Source: Gluconacetobacter tumulicola
GTDB lineage: Bacteria > Pseudomonadota > Alphaproteobacteria > Acetobacterales > Acetobacteraceae
Direction of reading: 5' to 3'
Assembly: GCF_014174215.1 (NCBI RefSeq)
Contig: NZ_JABEQL010000006.1
Location: forward strand, 124,001 to 188,000
DNA: 64,000 nt
Part shown: positions 35,732 through 45,813 of the stretch, one piece after another
How positions within the stretch are numbered: the stretch's first letter is position 1
How the letters are laid out: each line of letters starts with the position of its first letter
Made by a program: the position numbers and the translations under genes
Notes under the pieces: generated by a model
What the model was told of the DNA's origin: nothing
The model's database searches: none
The model's input: the letters and a program-made list of their open reading frames with translations, nothing else

Positions 35732-36186
35732 CCGGTCTGCGGCCGGTCGATGCCGCGACCGCGCTTGCATATCGGCGGAGCCTGTATCGTGCGGGCGGGA
35801 TATCTGTGCGGGTCGGACAGCGCCCGGTGCGGGACGATCCGACGCTGCCCGCATGGTGGCGGCGCGGTGACGTGGTATTCGTCAGCGCCGCCAATCCGGG
35901 TGGTCGCCGCCGGCCGGATGGCTGGAACCTGCGGCGAATGCGGGCACTGGCCGCATGTCTGGCGGGATGCGAAATCCGGGAAGGTGAGGGGCGGCTGGGA
36001 CAGTGGGCTGAGCCGCTGTTCGCCGTGCGTCTGCCGCTGGCACGCGGACGGGTGATCGCTCGGCGCTTTAGGCAGAATGCCGTTCTGCTGGTGCGGGAGG
36101 GGAGGCCGGCACGGCTGGTGTTTCTTGAAGCGCCGCACCCGGCGCGGCGGCCGGGTGGGGATGGACTCAGCCTTCGATCTGGCTGA
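35728..36186 (+). CDS. DUF3293 domain protein
   Basis: 152 residues from a GTG that overlaps the rodA stop (GTGA). The pattern FVSAANPGGRRRPDGWNLRRMRALAACL, then WAEPLFAV and RRFRQNAVLLVREG, fits the DUF3293 family, whose function is unknown. Coupling to rodA suggests co-expression with the rod-shape operon, which is probably just convenient placement. Its last 20 bases overlap the end of glyS on the other strand. Confidence 0.75.
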   Translation: MTGLRPVDAATALAYRRSLYRAGGISVRVGQRPVRDDPTLPAWWRRGDVVFVSAANPGGRRRPDGWNLRRMRALAACLAGCEIREGEGRLGQWAEPLFAVRLPLARGRVIARRFRQNAVLLVREGRPARLVFLEAPHPARRPGGDGLSLRSG

Positions 36187-38227
36187 AATCCGCGATCAGC
36201 ACCATCATGCGCCGGAGTTCGGCCAGCAGGCGCAGCCGGTTCAGGCGCAGATCGGCGCGGTCAGCGTTGACCGTGACCGCTTCGAAGAATCGGTCCAGGG
36301 CCGGCCGCAGGCGGGCGGCTTCGCGCATGGCGTCGGTATAGCGCTCATTGGAGATTGCGGCCTCGACTGCGGGGGTGACCTCCAGCAGCATGTTGGCCAG
36401 GTCGCGTTCCTCGGGCTGCTCGTACAGCGTCGGGTCGGGCGTGCCGTCATGCGGGCCGTCCTTGCGGTCTTCGATCCGCAGGATGTTGGCGGCGCGCTTG
36501 GTCGCCGCCAGCAGGTTTTGCCCGTCATCAGTAGCCAGCATGGCGGCCAGTACGTCGGTGCGGGTCAGCAGGCGGGTGATGTCGCTGTCCTCGTTTCCGC
36601 TGGAAATCGCGGCCAGGATATCATGGCGGGCACCTTCGGCGCGCAACTGGACCCGGAGCCGCTCGGCCACGAAGCCGGGCAGCAGTGCCAGGTCCGGCGC
36701 GTCGCGCAGGGTCTCGGGCAGGGTCTCGGCCGCCAGCACGAACAGCCGGACAAGATCCAGCCGTAGCGCGTTTTCGCGGATGATGCGGATGATGCCCAGG
36801 GCGGCACGGCGCAGCGCGTAGGGATCGCCCGATCCGCCGGGTTTTTCGCCCGCCGCGAAGAAGGCGGTCAGGCTGTCGATCTTATCGGCCAGTGCCACCG
36901 CGATCGAGACCGGGGCCGTCGGCACGCCGTCGGTCTGGCCGCGTGGCATGTAATGTTCGGCGATGGCCGTGGCGACGCTGGCGGGCTCGCCATCATGGCG
37001 GGCGTAATACGATCCCATCACGCCCTGAAGCTCGGGGAACTCGCCCACCATGCCGGTGGTCAGGTCGGCCTTGGCCAGCAAGGCAGCGCGTTCGGCCTCG
37101 GCGATCGGGGCGCCGACCATCGGCGCCAACAGGCCGGCCAGACGGACGATGCGCTGCACGCGTTCGCCCTGGCTGCCGAGGGCGGCGTGAAAGATGATGG
37201 CATCCAGCGCCCCGATCCGGCTGGCGAGGGGGCGGGCGCGGTCCAGGTCCCAGAAATGACGGGCGTCGGCGAAGCGGGCGCGCAGCACGCGTTCATTGCC
37301 CGCGATGGTCAGCGCGCCGCCATCCTCGGGTTGCAGATTGGCGACGAAGGCGAAGCGCGGCGCGGCCGAGCCGTCATCGCGGACCAGGGCGAAATAGCGC
37401 TGGTTGACGCGCATCGATACCTGCATGACCTCCGGCGGCAGATCCATGAAGGTTTCGTCGATCCGGCCGAGGAACGGCACGGGCCACTCGGTCAGGCCCG
37501 CGACCTCGTCCACCAGGCCCGGGTCGGCGACGATGCGCAGCCCTTCCTCGGCAGCGAGGCGGGCGGTGCCGTCCTCGATCAGGGCGCGGCGCTCGGCTGC
37601 GTCTACCAGAACCTGCCGGGCGCGCAGGCCTTCGCGCCAGTCGGCCGCGCCGGTCACGGCGAAGGCGCCGGGCGCGGTGAAGCGGTGGCCCTCGGTCAGC
37701 CGGTCGGCGTGCAGGCCGTGACCGTCATCCTCGTCCTTGGCCAGGGTGACATAGACCACCTCGCCATCCAACAGGCACAGGATGCGGCGAAGCGGCCGGA
37801 CCCAGGTGAAGGCGCTGCCGTCGCCCCAGCGCATGGATTTGGGCCAGGGGAAGCGGCGCAGCAGGGGCGGCAGGATCTCGGCGATGCGGGTCGCCGCCTC
37901 GACCGGCGGGACGGTGCGGTTCAGCACCCAGAAGCCATTCTCCAGCACCAGATCGTCCTGGGTGACGCCATGCTTGCGGGTGAAGCCGGCCAGCGCCTTT
38001 TCGGGCGCGCCTTCGCGCGGGCCGCGTTCGGCGATGGTGGTGCCGGGTACGGTGCCGTCCAGCGTCAGGGTCAGGGCGATGCGGCGGGGGCCGGCGAAGG
38101 CGGTGGCGTTGCGCGGGTTCAGCGGCGCCAGGGCCTCGGTGACCAGGCGCAGCAGGTCGTCCGCCCCGCGGGCCTGCATGCGGGCGGGAATTTCCTCGGA
38201 AAACAGTTCGAGCAGAAGTTCGGGCAT
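36167..38227 (-). CDS. glyS: Glycine--tRNA ligase beta subunit
   Basis: 686 residues, the usual length. With GlyQ it charges tRNA-Gly as an alpha2beta2 enzyme. The N-terminus MPELLLELFSEEIPARMQ and the blocks FPWPKSMRWGDGSAFTWVRPLRRILCLLDG and FPELQGVMGSYYARHDGEP are typical of GlyS; a C-terminal anticodon-binding helical domain follows. It begins 3 bases after the glyQ stop. Confidence 0.97.
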   Translation of the reverse strand: MPELLLELFSEEIPARMQARGADDLLRLVTEALAPLNPRNATAFAGPRRIALTLTLDGTVPGTTIAERGPREGAPEKALAGFTRKHGVTQDDLVLENGFWVLNRTVPPVEAATRIAEILPPLLRRFPWPKSMRWGDGSAFTWVRPLRRILCLLDGEVVYVTLAKDEDDGHGLHADRLTEGHRFTAPGAFAVTGAADWREGLRARQVLVDAAERRALIEDGTARLAAEEGLRIVADPGLVDEVAGLTEWPVPFLGRIDETFMDLPPEVMQVSMRVNQRYFALVRDDGSAAPRFAFVANLQPEDGGALTIAGNERVLRARFADARHFWDLDRARPLASRIGALDAIIFHAALGSQGERVQRIVRLAGLLAPMVGAPIAEAERAALLAKADLTTGMVGEFPELQGVMGSYYARHDGEPASVATAIAEHYMPRGQTDGVPTAPVSIAVALADKIDSLTAFFAAGEKPGGSGDPYALRRAALGIIRIIRENALRLDLVRLFVLAAETLPETLRDAPDLALLPGFVAERLRVQLRAEGARHDILAAISSGNEDSDITRLLTRTDVLAAMLATDDGQNLLAATKRAANILRIEDRKDGPHDGTPDPTLYEQPEERDLANMLLEVTPAVEAAISNERYTDAMREAARLRPALDRFFEAVTVNADRADLRLNRLRLLAELRRMMVLIADFSQIEG

Positions 38228-38230
38228 GAC

Positions 38231-39124
38231 TTATTCCTCGCCGGCCAGCCATGCGTCGCAGCAGCGACGGGCCAGGGCCCGCACGCGGCCGATATAGGAT
38301 GCGCGTTCGCTGACGCTGATCACGCCGCGCGCATCCAGCAGGTTGAACAGGTGGCTGGCCTTCAGGCACTGATCGTAGGCGGGCTGGGCGATACCGGCTT
38401 CGGCCAGGGAAGTGGCCTCGCGTTCGGCATCGATGAAATGGCGATGCAGCATTTCGGTGTCGGCCAATTCGAAATTATGGCGCGAATAATCCTGCTCGGC
38501 GCGCAGGAAGACGTCGCCATAGGTCAGGCCCTGGCCGTTGAAGTCGAGGTCGTAGACATTTTCGACCCCCTGGACGTACATCGCCAGCCGCTCCAGCCCG
38601 TAGGTCAGTTCGGTGGAGGGAAGCACGGTGGGAATGCCGCCGACCTGCTGGAAATAGGTGAACTGAGTCACCTCCATGCCGTCGCACCAGACTTCCCAGC
38701 CCAGCCCCCAGGCGCCGATCGTGGGGTTTTCCCAATCGTCCTCGACGAAGCGGATATCATGTTCCAGCGGGTCGATGCCGATGGCGCGGTAGCTGTCCAG
38801 CAGTAGTTTCTGGCTTTCCTCGGGCGTCGGCTTCAGCAGGACCTGGTACTGGTAGTAATGTTGCAGCCGGTTCGGATTTTCCCCGTAACGCCCATCGGAG
38901 GGCCGGCGGCAGGGCTGGACGTAGGCTGCTTTCCACGGCCGTTTGCCCAGCGCGCGCAGGGTGGTGTGCGGCGAGAGCGTGCCGGCCCCGACTTCGGTAT
39001 CGTACGGTTGCAGGATGGCGCAGCCCTGTGCGGACCAAAATCGATGCAGTGTCAGGATCAGGTCCTGGAAGGACAGGGGACGCGCGGCAGGGGCACGGGG
39101 GCGAGGCGCGGAGGCCGGGACCAT
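38231..39124 (-). CDS. glyQ: Glycine--tRNA ligase alpha subunit
   Basis: 297 residues from the ATG at 39124; the frame is open far upstream but family sequence only begins near here ([26 protein letters not shown]). The class II catalytic core is clear: [74 protein letters not shown]. GlyQ holds the active site for glycyl-adenylate formation; GlyS follows in the same operon. Confidence 0.97.
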   Translation of the reverse strand: MVPASAPRPRAPAARPLSFQDLILTLHRFWSAQGCAILQPYDTEVGAGTLSPHTTLRALGKRPWKAAYVQPCRRPSDGRYGENPNRLQHYYQYQVLLKPTPEESQKLLLDSYRAIGIDPLEHDIRFVEDDWENPTIGAWGLGWEVWCDGMEVTQFTYFQQVGGIPTVLPSTELTYGLERLAMYVQGVENVYDLDFNGQGLTYGDVFLRAEQDYSRHNFELADTEMLHRHFIDAEREATSLAEAGIAQPAYDQCLKASHLFNLLDARGVISVSERASYIGRVRALARRCCDAWLAGEE

Positions 39125-39307
39125 GGACAGGGATGCTCCGGGTAAGCGATGGAAAACGCATGCCATCCGGCACGCACAGGGGGCGCACCATACAGGTATG
39201 ACGCGCGGATCGAAAGGCGGCGCGTGGCGTGACGGGCCGGGGTTGCGAAATCCATGCACGCGGGCCACATCTAGGTTTGGCACTCTTGTCGGAGACAGGA
39301 CGGAAAG

Positions 39308-40048
39308 ATGAATACCGAAGAACGCGACCTGATCACGAAGTTCGTCGCCCGTGTGGGGGGCGCACCGCAGGGGGGCTTCGGCAGCGTACCTGCGACGACG
39401 CCCAACCTGCCGCCGATCGACCCGGAGGCCGACCAGTATATCGGCCAGATGTTCCAGCAATATCCCGAGGCCCGCTATCGCGTGACCCAGATGGCGGTGG
39501 TGCAGGAAGCGGCGCTGGTGGCGGCGCAGAATCGTATCCAGCAATTGCAGTGGCAGCTTCAGCAGGCGCAGCAGGCCCTGGAGGCGCAGCAGCAGCGTCC
39601 CGCGGGTGGCGGCGGGGGTCTGTTTGGCGGGCTGTTCGGTGGTGGACAGCGGGCGCAGGCGGCGCCTCCGCCGGGTTGGGGGCAGCAGGCGGCTCCGCCG
39701 CCGCCCCAGCCGCAGCAGGGCTATCCGATGGGCATGCAGCCGGGGATGTTTCCGGCGCGTGGAAGCGGTTTCCTTGGGTCGGCCCTGACGACGGCGGCTG
39801 GTGTCGCGGGTGGCATGATGGTGGGCAACGCCCTGACCGACCTGTTCAGCGGCCATCACGACGGCGGGGGCTTCGGTGGGGGCGGAATGGGTGGCGAGAC
39901 GGTCATCAACAATAATTACGGGGCTGCGCCGGGGGGTGATCCCTTTGGTGGTGCTGGGACCGATGTCGATCCGGGCTTCGATGCCGGTGGCGGCGGCGAT
40001 GGCGGTTTCGGCGGCGACTGGGGTGGCGGCGGCGACGACAATTTCTGA
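39308..40048 (+). CDS. DUF2076 domain protein, glycine- and glutamine-rich
   Basis: 246 residues. The N-terminus [17 protein letters not shown] matches the DUF2076 family (periplasmic or cytosolic, function unknown). A Gln-rich coiled-coil segment (residues about 75-98, with [19 protein letters not shown]) is followed by Gly-rich linkers, a [20 protein letters not shown] zipper-like stretch and a Gly/Asp-rich tail. Some relatives associate with envelope stress; nothing here specifies a role. A terminator follows 28 bases after the stop. Confidence 0.8.
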   Translation: MNTEERDLITKFVARVGGAPQGGFGSVPATTPNLPPIDPEADQYIGQMFQQYPEARYRVTQMAVVQEAALVAAQNRIQQLQWQLQQAQQALEAQQQRPAGGGGGLFGGLFGGGQRAQAAPPPGWGQQAAPPPPQPQQGYPMGMQPGMFPARGSGFLGSALTTAAGVAGGMMVGNALTDLFSGHHDGGGFGGGGMGGETVINNNYGAAPGGDPFGGAGTDVDPGFDAGGGGDGGFGGDWGGGGDDNF

Positions 40049-40075
40049 GGCGAGCCAGCTTCGGCGATGATGGAA

Positions 40076-40101
40076 AGGCGGCCTGAAACGGCCGCCTTTT
40101 T
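40076..40101 (+). terminator. Intrinsic terminator after the DUF2076 gene
   Basis: GGCGGCC-TGAAAC-GGCCGCC with five T directly after. Confidence 0.9.
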
Positions 40102-40149
40102 CATGTCCGCGACTGGATTGTCGCCCTTGTCTCACTTTGCCGTGAGATG

Positions 40150-40256
40150 GATTGATATCAAACATGAATGAGTGTTATTCAGAACTCGGCCACTAAGGCC
40201 ATTTCCTCTGTGTCGTCTCATCCGCGGGAAACCGGGGCCGAAAGGCCCCGGTTTTT
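40150..40256 (+). ncRNA. Candidate small RNA with its own terminator
   Basis: Between the DUF2076 terminator and the next gene a second strong terminator closes about 100 bases that carry no open frame with a ribosome site. A perfect TTGATATCAA palindrome at 40152-40161 lies at the upstream end and could belong to a promoter. A transcript of roughly 70-100 bases ending at 40256 would explain the otherwise orphan terminator. The 5' end is a guess. Confidence 0.35.
40231..40256 (+). terminator. Second intrinsic terminator, orphan
   Basis: ACCGGGGCC-GAAA-GGCCCCGGT with a GNRA loop and a T-run. It is 130 bases beyond the previous terminator. Confidence 0.85.
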
Positions 40257-40364
40257 CCGTTTGAGGATCGGGTTCCGGCCTCAATCATTCGGGAGGGCGA
40301 AACATTACGGTTTTTGAAGCGTTGCTGATGTCAGGCCACAACGTTTCGAGAATGGAGAGGCCCT

Positions 40365-40724
40365 ATGTCCATTACCGACTCCGCCACGACGCTTGGCGAT
40401 TTCCTGACCGGTGCCCGTTACGATCATTCGGGGCTGGTCAGTGCGGTTCATGAATATCTGGATGGCGTGAAGCGCGAATACGGGCCGAACGGCTTTGCCG
40501 AGCGCGCGGCAGCCGCGGGCTATGGCGATATCGTTGCGCGCTGGAAGGCCGATGACACGGCCGGCCCGATGACCGAAGACATGCTGCGCACATTGATTGC
40601 GCAACGCGATCTGGAGCTTTTCGCGGAACAGACGGGCCTGTCGGTGCCGGCTGTCGTCACGATCCTGGCGCGCCAGCTGCCGATCGTGATCTACAAGCGG
40701 GCGCATGCGGTCGAGCCGCACTGA
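40365..40724 (+). CDS. YidB-like (DUF937) protein
   Basis: 119 residues, with GGAGAGG before the ATG. The central part (GFAERAAAAGYGDIVARWKADDTAGPMTEDMLRTLI) follows the YidB pattern of an amphipathic helix, a G-x-G-D-x-V-x-x-W block and a paired helix that usually reads I-S-P-D-Q-L; the end ILARQLPIVI is also familiar. YidB proteins are small, soluble and of unknown function. No partner gene is evident. Confidence 0.7.
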   Translation: MSITDSATTLGDFLTGARYDHSGLVSAVHEYLDGVKREYGPNGFAERAAAAGYGDIVARWKADDTAGPMTEDMLRTLIAQRDLELFAEQTGLSVPAVVTILARQLPIVIYKRAHAVEPH

Positions 40725-40783
40725 CTTGACAGCGTGAACCGGTACGGGCGGGGTGATGGGGACGGCGAGGAAGGGAAAACGGC

Positions 40784-41593
40784 GTGCTGATTCGTGCCGG
40801 TTATGACATCGCCCTGACGGTCCAGGCCCCGACCCCCATGGTGCTGATGCTTGAGGTCCATCCGGATCGCGAGCCGGACCTGATGACGCCCCAGACCCCG
40901 GTCTTCGATCCACCCGTGCCGACGCAGCGCTATCTGGACGGATTCGGCAATCGCTGCACCCGGCTGGTGGCGCCCATCGGTACCTTGCGGACCAGCCTGT
41001 CCTTCGTCATTGCCGATAGCGGCCTGCCCGATCGGTGGATGCCCGGGGCGCCGGAGGTGCCCGTGGCGGACCTGCCGGCGGATTGCCTGGTGTTCCTGAT
41101 GGGCAGCCGGTATTGCGAGACCGATCTTCTGTCCTCCATCGCCTGGTCGATGTTCGGCCATCTGACGCCGGGGTGGGGGCGGGTGCAGGCCATCGTCTCG
41201 TTCGTGCACCAGCATATCCGCTTCGATTACCAGCAGGCGCGCCCGACCCGCACGGCCTATGAGGCCTATCAGGAGGGGGTGGGCGTGTGCCGCGACTATG
41301 CCCATCTGGCGGTGACGCTCTGCCGCTGCATGAATATCCCCGCGCGCTACTGCACCGGCTATCTGGGCGATATCGGGATTCCGCCGGTCGATTATCCGAT
41401 GGATTTCTCGGCGTGGTTCGAAGTCTGGCTGGAAGGCCAGTGGTTCACCTTCGACGCGCGGCATAATATGCCCCGGATCGGCCGGATTGTGATGGCCAGG
41501 GGTCGGGATGCGACGGATGTGGCGCTGACGACGACCTTCGGTCCGGCGGGACTGTCCAACTTTTTCGTGACGACTTATGAGGAAATCGGCTGA
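40784..41593 (+). CDS. Transglutaminase-like family protein
   Basis: 269 residues from a GTG with AGGAAGGGAAAA just before. An N-terminal beta domain precedes a transglutaminase/protease-like core: the nucleophile Cys lies in GVGVCRDYAHLAVTLCRCMNIPARY. Where many relatives have His before A-W, this protein reads MDFSAWFEVWLEGQWFTFDARHN, so the usual catalytic His is Ser; the His in DARHN might take over or the activity may differ. I recall other members of this subfamily with Ser there. The role is unknown; such proteins occur next to peptidase or envelope genes. Confidence 0.82.
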   Translation: MLIRAGYDIALTVQAPTPMVLMLEVHPDREPDLMTPQTPVFDPPVPTQRYLDGFGNRCTRLVAPIGTLRTSLSFVIADSGLPDRWMPGAPEVPVADLPADCLVFLMGSRYCETDLLSSIAWSMFGHLTPGWGRVQAIVSFVHQHIRFDYQQARPTRTAYEAYQEGVGVCRDYAHLAVTLCRCMNIPARYCTGYLGDIGIPPVDYPMDFSAWFEVWLEGQWFTFDARHNMPRIGRIVMARGRDATDVALTTTFGPAGLSNFFVTTYEEIG

Positions 41594-41616
41594 GAAGCCG
41601 AGCTGGCCCCTGGAAT

Positions 41617-41692
41617 TGGTGAGCCGGGTGGGACTCGAACCCACGACCATTCGATTAAAAGTCGAATGCTCTACCGACTGAGCTACCGGCTC
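41617..41692 (-). tRNA. tRNA-Lys (anticodon TTT)
   Basis: 76 bases including an encoded CCA. The acceptor arms GAGCCGG and CCGGCTC pair fully, the D-arm GCTC...GAGC, the anticodon stem TTCGA-CTTTTAA-TCGAA with TTT at the centre, and the T-arm GTGGG-TTCGAGT-CCCAC are all intact. It lies behind ppiB on the same strand. Confidence 0.97.
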
Positions 41693-41781
41693 ACCGGGAC
41701 CGCGTAGCGGTGCGGCCCCGGGTACCGGCTTCAGCCGGTCAAGTCAACCGTCAAAGGCGGTGACGTGGCGCGGTTTGTCGA

Positions 41782-42267
41782 TCAGGCCGCGACGGGGCGC
41801 ATGGAAATGATGCGATCCGGGTCCTGCACCACGCCGCTCTGGCCGGCGCCGCGCTTGATCTGGTCGATATGTTCCATGCCTTCGACCACCTGGCCGACGA
41901 TGGTGTACTGGCCGTCCAGATGCGGCGAGGGCTCGAACATGATGAAGAACTGGCTGTTCGCGCTGTCGGGATTCATGGTGCGGGCCATGCCGACGGTCCC
42001 GCGCTCGAACTTCGCGGCGCGCGTGAATTCGGCCTTCAGGTCGGGCAGGTGACTGCCGCTGGTGCCGGTGCCCGTCGGGTCGCCGCCCTGCGCCATGAAG
42101 CCGTGGATGACGCGGTGGAAGGGCGTGTTGTCGTAGAAGCCTTCGGCGGCCAGCGTGCGAATCCGCTCGGCAGCCAGCGGCGCCAGGTCGGGGCGGAGCT
42201 GGATGATCACATGGCCGGTCTTCAGTTCCACGTCGATCAGGTCGGCCTTCGGTGCGGTGTCAGACAT
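41782..42267 (-). CDS. ppiB: Peptidylprolyl isomerase (cyclophilin type)
   Basis: 161 residues, cytoplasmic, without a signal peptide. The cyclophilin core shows the active Arg in FHRVIHGFMAQGGDPTGTGTSG, then GMARTMNPDSANSQFFIMF and LDGQYTIVGQVVEGM. It catalyses cis-trans isomerisation of prolyl bonds. It lies downstream of gyrA and coaD on the same strand, a conserved order in alphaproteobacteria. Confidence 0.95.
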   Translation of the reverse strand: MSDTAPKADLIDVELKTGHVIIQLRPDLAPLAAERIRTLAAEGFYDNTPFHRVIHGFMAQGGDPTGTGTSGSHLPDLKAEFTRAAKFERGTVGMARTMNPDSANSQFFIMFEPSPHLDGQYTIVGQVVEGMEHIDQIKRGAGQSGVVQDPDRIISMRPVAA

Positions 42268-42323
42268 CGTTCGTATTCCAGTTTGCTTGCGTGTCGCGCG
42301 GCATGGATGCCGTGCGACCGGCG

Positions 42324-42833
42324 TTATCCCCCCAGCCGCGCCATGATGCGCTGGCGGGTGAAGGGGGGGACGAAGCTGGTGATGTCGCCGCCCAGGCGTG
42401 CGACCTCCTTCACCAGCCGCGAAGAAATATATTGGCTGCGTTCGGTAGCCATCAGGAACACCGTCTCGATATCCGGGGCCAGATGATGGTTCATGCCGAA
42501 CATCTGGACCTCGTAATCGAAATCGGTGACCACGCGCAGCCCCCGCACGATCACGGTGGCGCCATGACGGCGCGCCTCCTCGACCAGCAGGTTGCTGAAG
42601 CCGATGACCTGGATCAGGGCTCCGGTCCGTTCGGCGATGGATCGGGTTTCCTCGACGGCGCAGGTGATGCGTTCGTCCAGCGGCATCAATGGCTGCTTGC
42701 CGGAATTTTCCGCCACCCCGATGATCAGCCGGTCCACCAGCCGCGCCGCACGCTCGACGATATCCAGGTGACCGGTGGTCACCGGGTCGAACGTGCCGGG
42801 GTAGAATCCCGTGCGCGGCCCGCCATCAGGCAT
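42324..42833 (-). CDS. coaD: Pantetheine-phosphate adenylyltransferase
   Basis: 169 residues from the ATG at 42833, preceded by AGGAGG inside the gyrA end. CoaD makes dephospho-CoA from 4'-phosphopantetheine and ATP. The nucleotidyltransferase motifs are [21 protein letters not shown] (with T-x-G-H) and, near the C-terminus, [33 protein letters not shown] is also typical. It overlaps gyrA by 8 bases. Confidence 0.96.
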   Translation of the reverse strand: MPDGGPRTGFYPGTFDPVTTGHLDIVERAARLVDRLIIGVAENSGKQPLMPLDERITCAVEETRSIAERTGALIQVIGFSNLLVEEARRHGATVIVRGLRVVTDFDYEVQMFGMNHHLAPDIETVFLMATERSQYISSRLVKEVARLGGDITSFVPPFTRQRIMARLGG

Positions 42834-45642
42834 CGGGGGCCTCCTGCGGAGCGGCGTCTTCGTCCGTGGCGTTGTCCCCGTCATTGCCCTCGTCGTCATC
42901 GTCTTCCATGACGGGGAAGACGCTGATGACGTGTTCGGTCGCATCCAGCCTGAACAGCGTCACGCCGCTGGCCTGCCGCGACATGACGCGGATCTGGTCG
43001 ACCGGCACGCGGATCAGGCGGCCGGCATCGGTGACCAGCATCACGTCGGTCCCGCCGATGACCGGCAGGGTGGCGACGACCTCGTTCCCGCGCTTGCCGG
43101 ATGTGAAGTTCATGTTGGAGATGCCCTGGCCGCCGCGACCGGTCACGCGGTAATCGTAAGCCGACGAGCGGCGTCCGAAGCCCGCGTTGCTGACGATCAG
43201 CAGGATTTCCTCGGCCAGTTCCAGTTCGGCGAACCGTTCCGGGTCGATCACCGAGTCGGCGGGCAGCGCCTCTTCATCGGAGGAGTCGGCAGAGGCGTCG
43301 GCCGCGACATCCTCGGCCTCGTCGCCGCCCTGGCTGGCTGCGAGTTCGGCCCGGCGGCGGGCATTGGCCATGCGCAGATACGATGCGCGTTCCTCGACCG
43401 TCGCCTCGACATGGTTCAGGACGCACAGGCTGTTGACCTCGTCCCCTTCGCCCAGGCGGATGCCGCGCACGCCCGAACTGTCACGCCCGGCAAAGACGCG
43501 CAGCGTGTCGTCGGTGATCTGGAAGCGGATGCAGCGGGCCTTGCGCGTGGCCAGGAACACATCCTGCCCTTCGCGGCAGGTCGCGACGCCGATCAGCCGG
43601 TCGCCCTCGTCCAGCTTCATCGCGATCAGGCCGGAGGCGCGGATATTGCGGAAATCGCTCAGCCGGTTGCGGCGCACCGTGCCGGACGCGGTGGCGAAGA
43701 CCAAGTGCAGGTTCTCCCACAATGTCTCGTCCTGCGGCAGGGGCAGGACGGCGGTGATCGAATCGCCGCCCAGGTCGGGCAGCAGATTGATCAGCGCCCT
43801 TCCCTTGGCCGTCGGGCTGGCCTCGGGCAGGCGCCAGACCTTCTCGCGATAGGCCTTGCCGCCCGACGAGAAGAACAGCACCCATTGATGGGTGTGGGCG
43901 TTGAACGAGCGCACCACGATGTCGTCGCCGCGTCGGCCGGCGGCGGTGCGGCCGCGCCCGCCGCGATTCTGCGCGCGGAAGATTTCCAGCGGCGTGCGCT
44001 TGATGAAGCCCTCGCGCGTGATCGTTACCACCATCTGGCCGGGTTCGATCAGGCTTTCGTCCGTCTGGTCGCCGGCATAATCGGCGATCTCGGTCAGGCG
44101 CGGGGTGGCCAGTTCGGCGCGGATCGCCACCAGTTCCTCGCGCATCACTTCCATGCGGCGGGGGCGGCTGGCGATGATGGCCAGGAGTTCGTTGATCTTC
44201 TCCGCGACCTCGGAGAGTTCCTGCTGGATCTTCTCGCGCTCCAGCCCGGTCAGGCGTTGCAGGCGCAGTTCCAGGATGCCGCGGGCCTGGGCCTCGGTCA
44301 GGTGGACCTTGCCGTCGACGATGACGTTGCCTTCGTCGAGGATCAGCGCCAGCAGCGGTTCGACATCGGCGGCGTCCCATGCCGTGGTCATCAGCGCTTC
44401 GCGGGCGCTGGCGGCGTCGGGGGCGGCACGGATCAGCGCGATCACGGCGTCGATATTCGCCACCGCGATCACCAGGCCCACCAGCAGATGGGCGCGGTCG
44501 CGCGCCTTCATCAGGTCGTAGCGCGCGCGGCGCAGGATCACCTCCTCGCGGAAGGTGATGAAGGCGTCCAGCACGTCCTTCAGCCCCATCAGACGGGGCT
44601 GGCCGTTATCCAGCGCCAGCATGTTGACCCCGAACGAGGTCTGGAGCTGGGTGAAGCGGTAGAGCTGGTTCAGCACCACTTCCGGCGTGGCGTCGCGCTT
44701 GACCTCAATGACGATGCGCATGCCCGACCGGTCGCTTTCGTCGCGGATGTCGGAAATGCCTTCGATCTGCTTGGCGCGCACCAGGTCGGCGATGCGCTCC
44801 TGCAGGGTCGATTTGTTCACCTGGTACGGGATCTCGGTGATGATGATCGCGTGGCGGTCGCGGTGCAGGTCCTCGATCTCGGCGCGGGCGCGGATGATGA
44901 CGGAGCCGCGCCCGGTCTCGAACGCGCTGCGGATGCCCGCGCGGCCCAGGATGATGCCACCGGTCGGGAAATCCGGCCCCGGCACGATCTTCATCAGGTC
45001 TTCGAGCGTCAGGTCCGGCTGGGCGATCAGGGCCAGCGTGGCGTCGATGATCTCGCCCGGATTGTGGGTCGGGATATTGGTCGCCATGCCGACCGCGATG
45101 CCGGAGGCACCGTTGATCAGCAGGTTGGGGAAGGCGGCGGGCAGGATCTTGGGTTCCTGCTCGCTTTCATCGTAGTTCGGCTGGAAATCGACGGTGTCGC
45201 GGTCGATATCGTCCAGCAGGAAGGACGAGGCCTTGGCCAGGCGCGCTTCGGTATAGCGCATCGCCGCTGGGGAATCGCCGTCGACCGAGCCGAAATTGCC
45301 CTGGCCGTCGATCAGCTTCACGCGCATCGACCAGGATTGCGCCATGCGGACCATGGCGTCGTAGATCGAGGAATCGCCGTGGGGATGGTATTTACCCATC
45401 ACGTCACCGACCGCGCGGGCCGATTTGCGATAGGGCTTGTCGTGCGTGAACCCGCTTTCGCGCATCGAATAGAGGATGCGCCGATGCACCGGCTTCAGCC
45501 CGTCCCGCACGTCCGGCAGGGCGCGGCTGACGATGACCGACATCGCATAGGCGAGGTAGGAGGAGCGCATTTCCTCCTCGACGGTTACCGGAACGATGTC
45601 GGAGGGGGCCGGCGGCTGCGGCGAGTCGGGAATCTCGGTCAA
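42826..45642 (-). CDS. gyrA: DNA gyrase subunit A
   Basis: 938 residues, longer than the E. coli protein (875). GyrA breaks and rejoins DNA to introduce negative supercoils. Tyr130 in [10 protein letters not shown] is the catalytic residue; the quinolone region [10 protein letters not shown] has Ser91 and Asp95, the susceptible type. The C-terminal beta-pinwheel contains a GyrA-box variant ([12 protein letters not shown]). The start is a TTG: an in-frame stop lies seven codons upstream with no ATG or GTG between. An acidic Glu/Asp/Ala insertion ([21 protein letters not shown]) and an acidic tail account for much of the extra length. Confidence 0.97.
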   Translation of the reverse strand: MTEIPDSPQPPAPSDIVPVTVEEEMRSSYLAYAMSVIVSRALPDVRDGLKPVHRRILYSMRESGFTHDKPYRKSARAVGDVMGKYHPHGDSSIYDAMVRMAQSWSMRVKLIDGQGNFGSVDGDSPAAMRYTEARLAKASSFLLDDIDRDTVDFQPNYDESEQEPKILPAAFPNLLINGASGIAVGMATNIPTHNPGEIIDATLALIAQPDLTLEDLMKIVPGPDFPTGGIILGRAGIRSAFETGRGSVIIRARAEIEDLHRDRHAIIITEIPYQVNKSTLQERIADLVRAKQIEGISDIRDESDRSGMRIVIEVKRDATPEVVLNQLYRFTQLQTSFGVNMLALDNGQPRLMGLKDVLDAFITFREEVILRRARYDLMKARDRAHLLVGLVIAVANIDAVIALIRAAPDAASAREALMTTAWDAADVEPLLALILDEGNVIVDGKVHLTEAQARGILELRLQRLTGLEREKIQQELSEVAEKINELLAIIASRPRRMEVMREELVAIRAELATPRLTEIADYAGDQTDESLIEPGQMVVTITREGFIKRTPLEIFRAQNRGGRGRTAAGRRGDDIVVRSFNAHTHQWVLFFSSGGKAYREKVWRLPEASPTAKGRALINLLPDLGGDSITAVLPLPQDETLWENLHLVFATASGTVRRNRLSDFRNIRASGLIAMKLDEGDRLIGVATCREGQDVFLATRKARCIRFQITDDTLRVFAGRDSSGVRGIRLGEGDEVNSLCVLNHVEATVEERASYLRMANARRRAELAASQGGDEAEDVAADASADSSDEEALPADSVIDPERFAELELAEEILLIVSNAGFGRRSSAYDYRVTGRGGQGISNMNFTSGKRGNEVVATLPVIGGTDVMLVTDAGRLIRVPVDQIRVMSRQASGVTLFRLDATEHVISVFPVMEDDDDEGNDGDNATDEDAAPQEAPDA

Positions 45643-45757
45643 GGCATATCCGTCATGTCAGTGCCATCTCTCTCGCGCCGGGCGCGCCGAATGGCGGGAA
45701 CTGGTCCGGGTCCGGCGCCGGTGGAGGCATCCACCCTAGCATAGACTGCCGGCCGGG

Positions 45758-45797
45758 AAAAAACCGCGCCCCGGCCCGGGCCGACAGGGGCCGGGGC
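45758..45797 (-). terminator. Intrinsic terminator of ssb
   Basis: On the minus strand GCCCCGGCCC pairs with GGGCCGGGGC, followed by GCGG and six T, 17 bases beyond the ssb stop. It separates ssb from gyrA. Confidence 0.75.
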
Positions 45798-45813
45798 CGG
45801 GAGGAAGGCCGCC

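Noticed and set aside
40152-40161. TTGATATCAA as an FNR site
   Set aside because: The FNR consensus is TTGAT-N4-ATCAA; here the halves touch without the four-base spacer.
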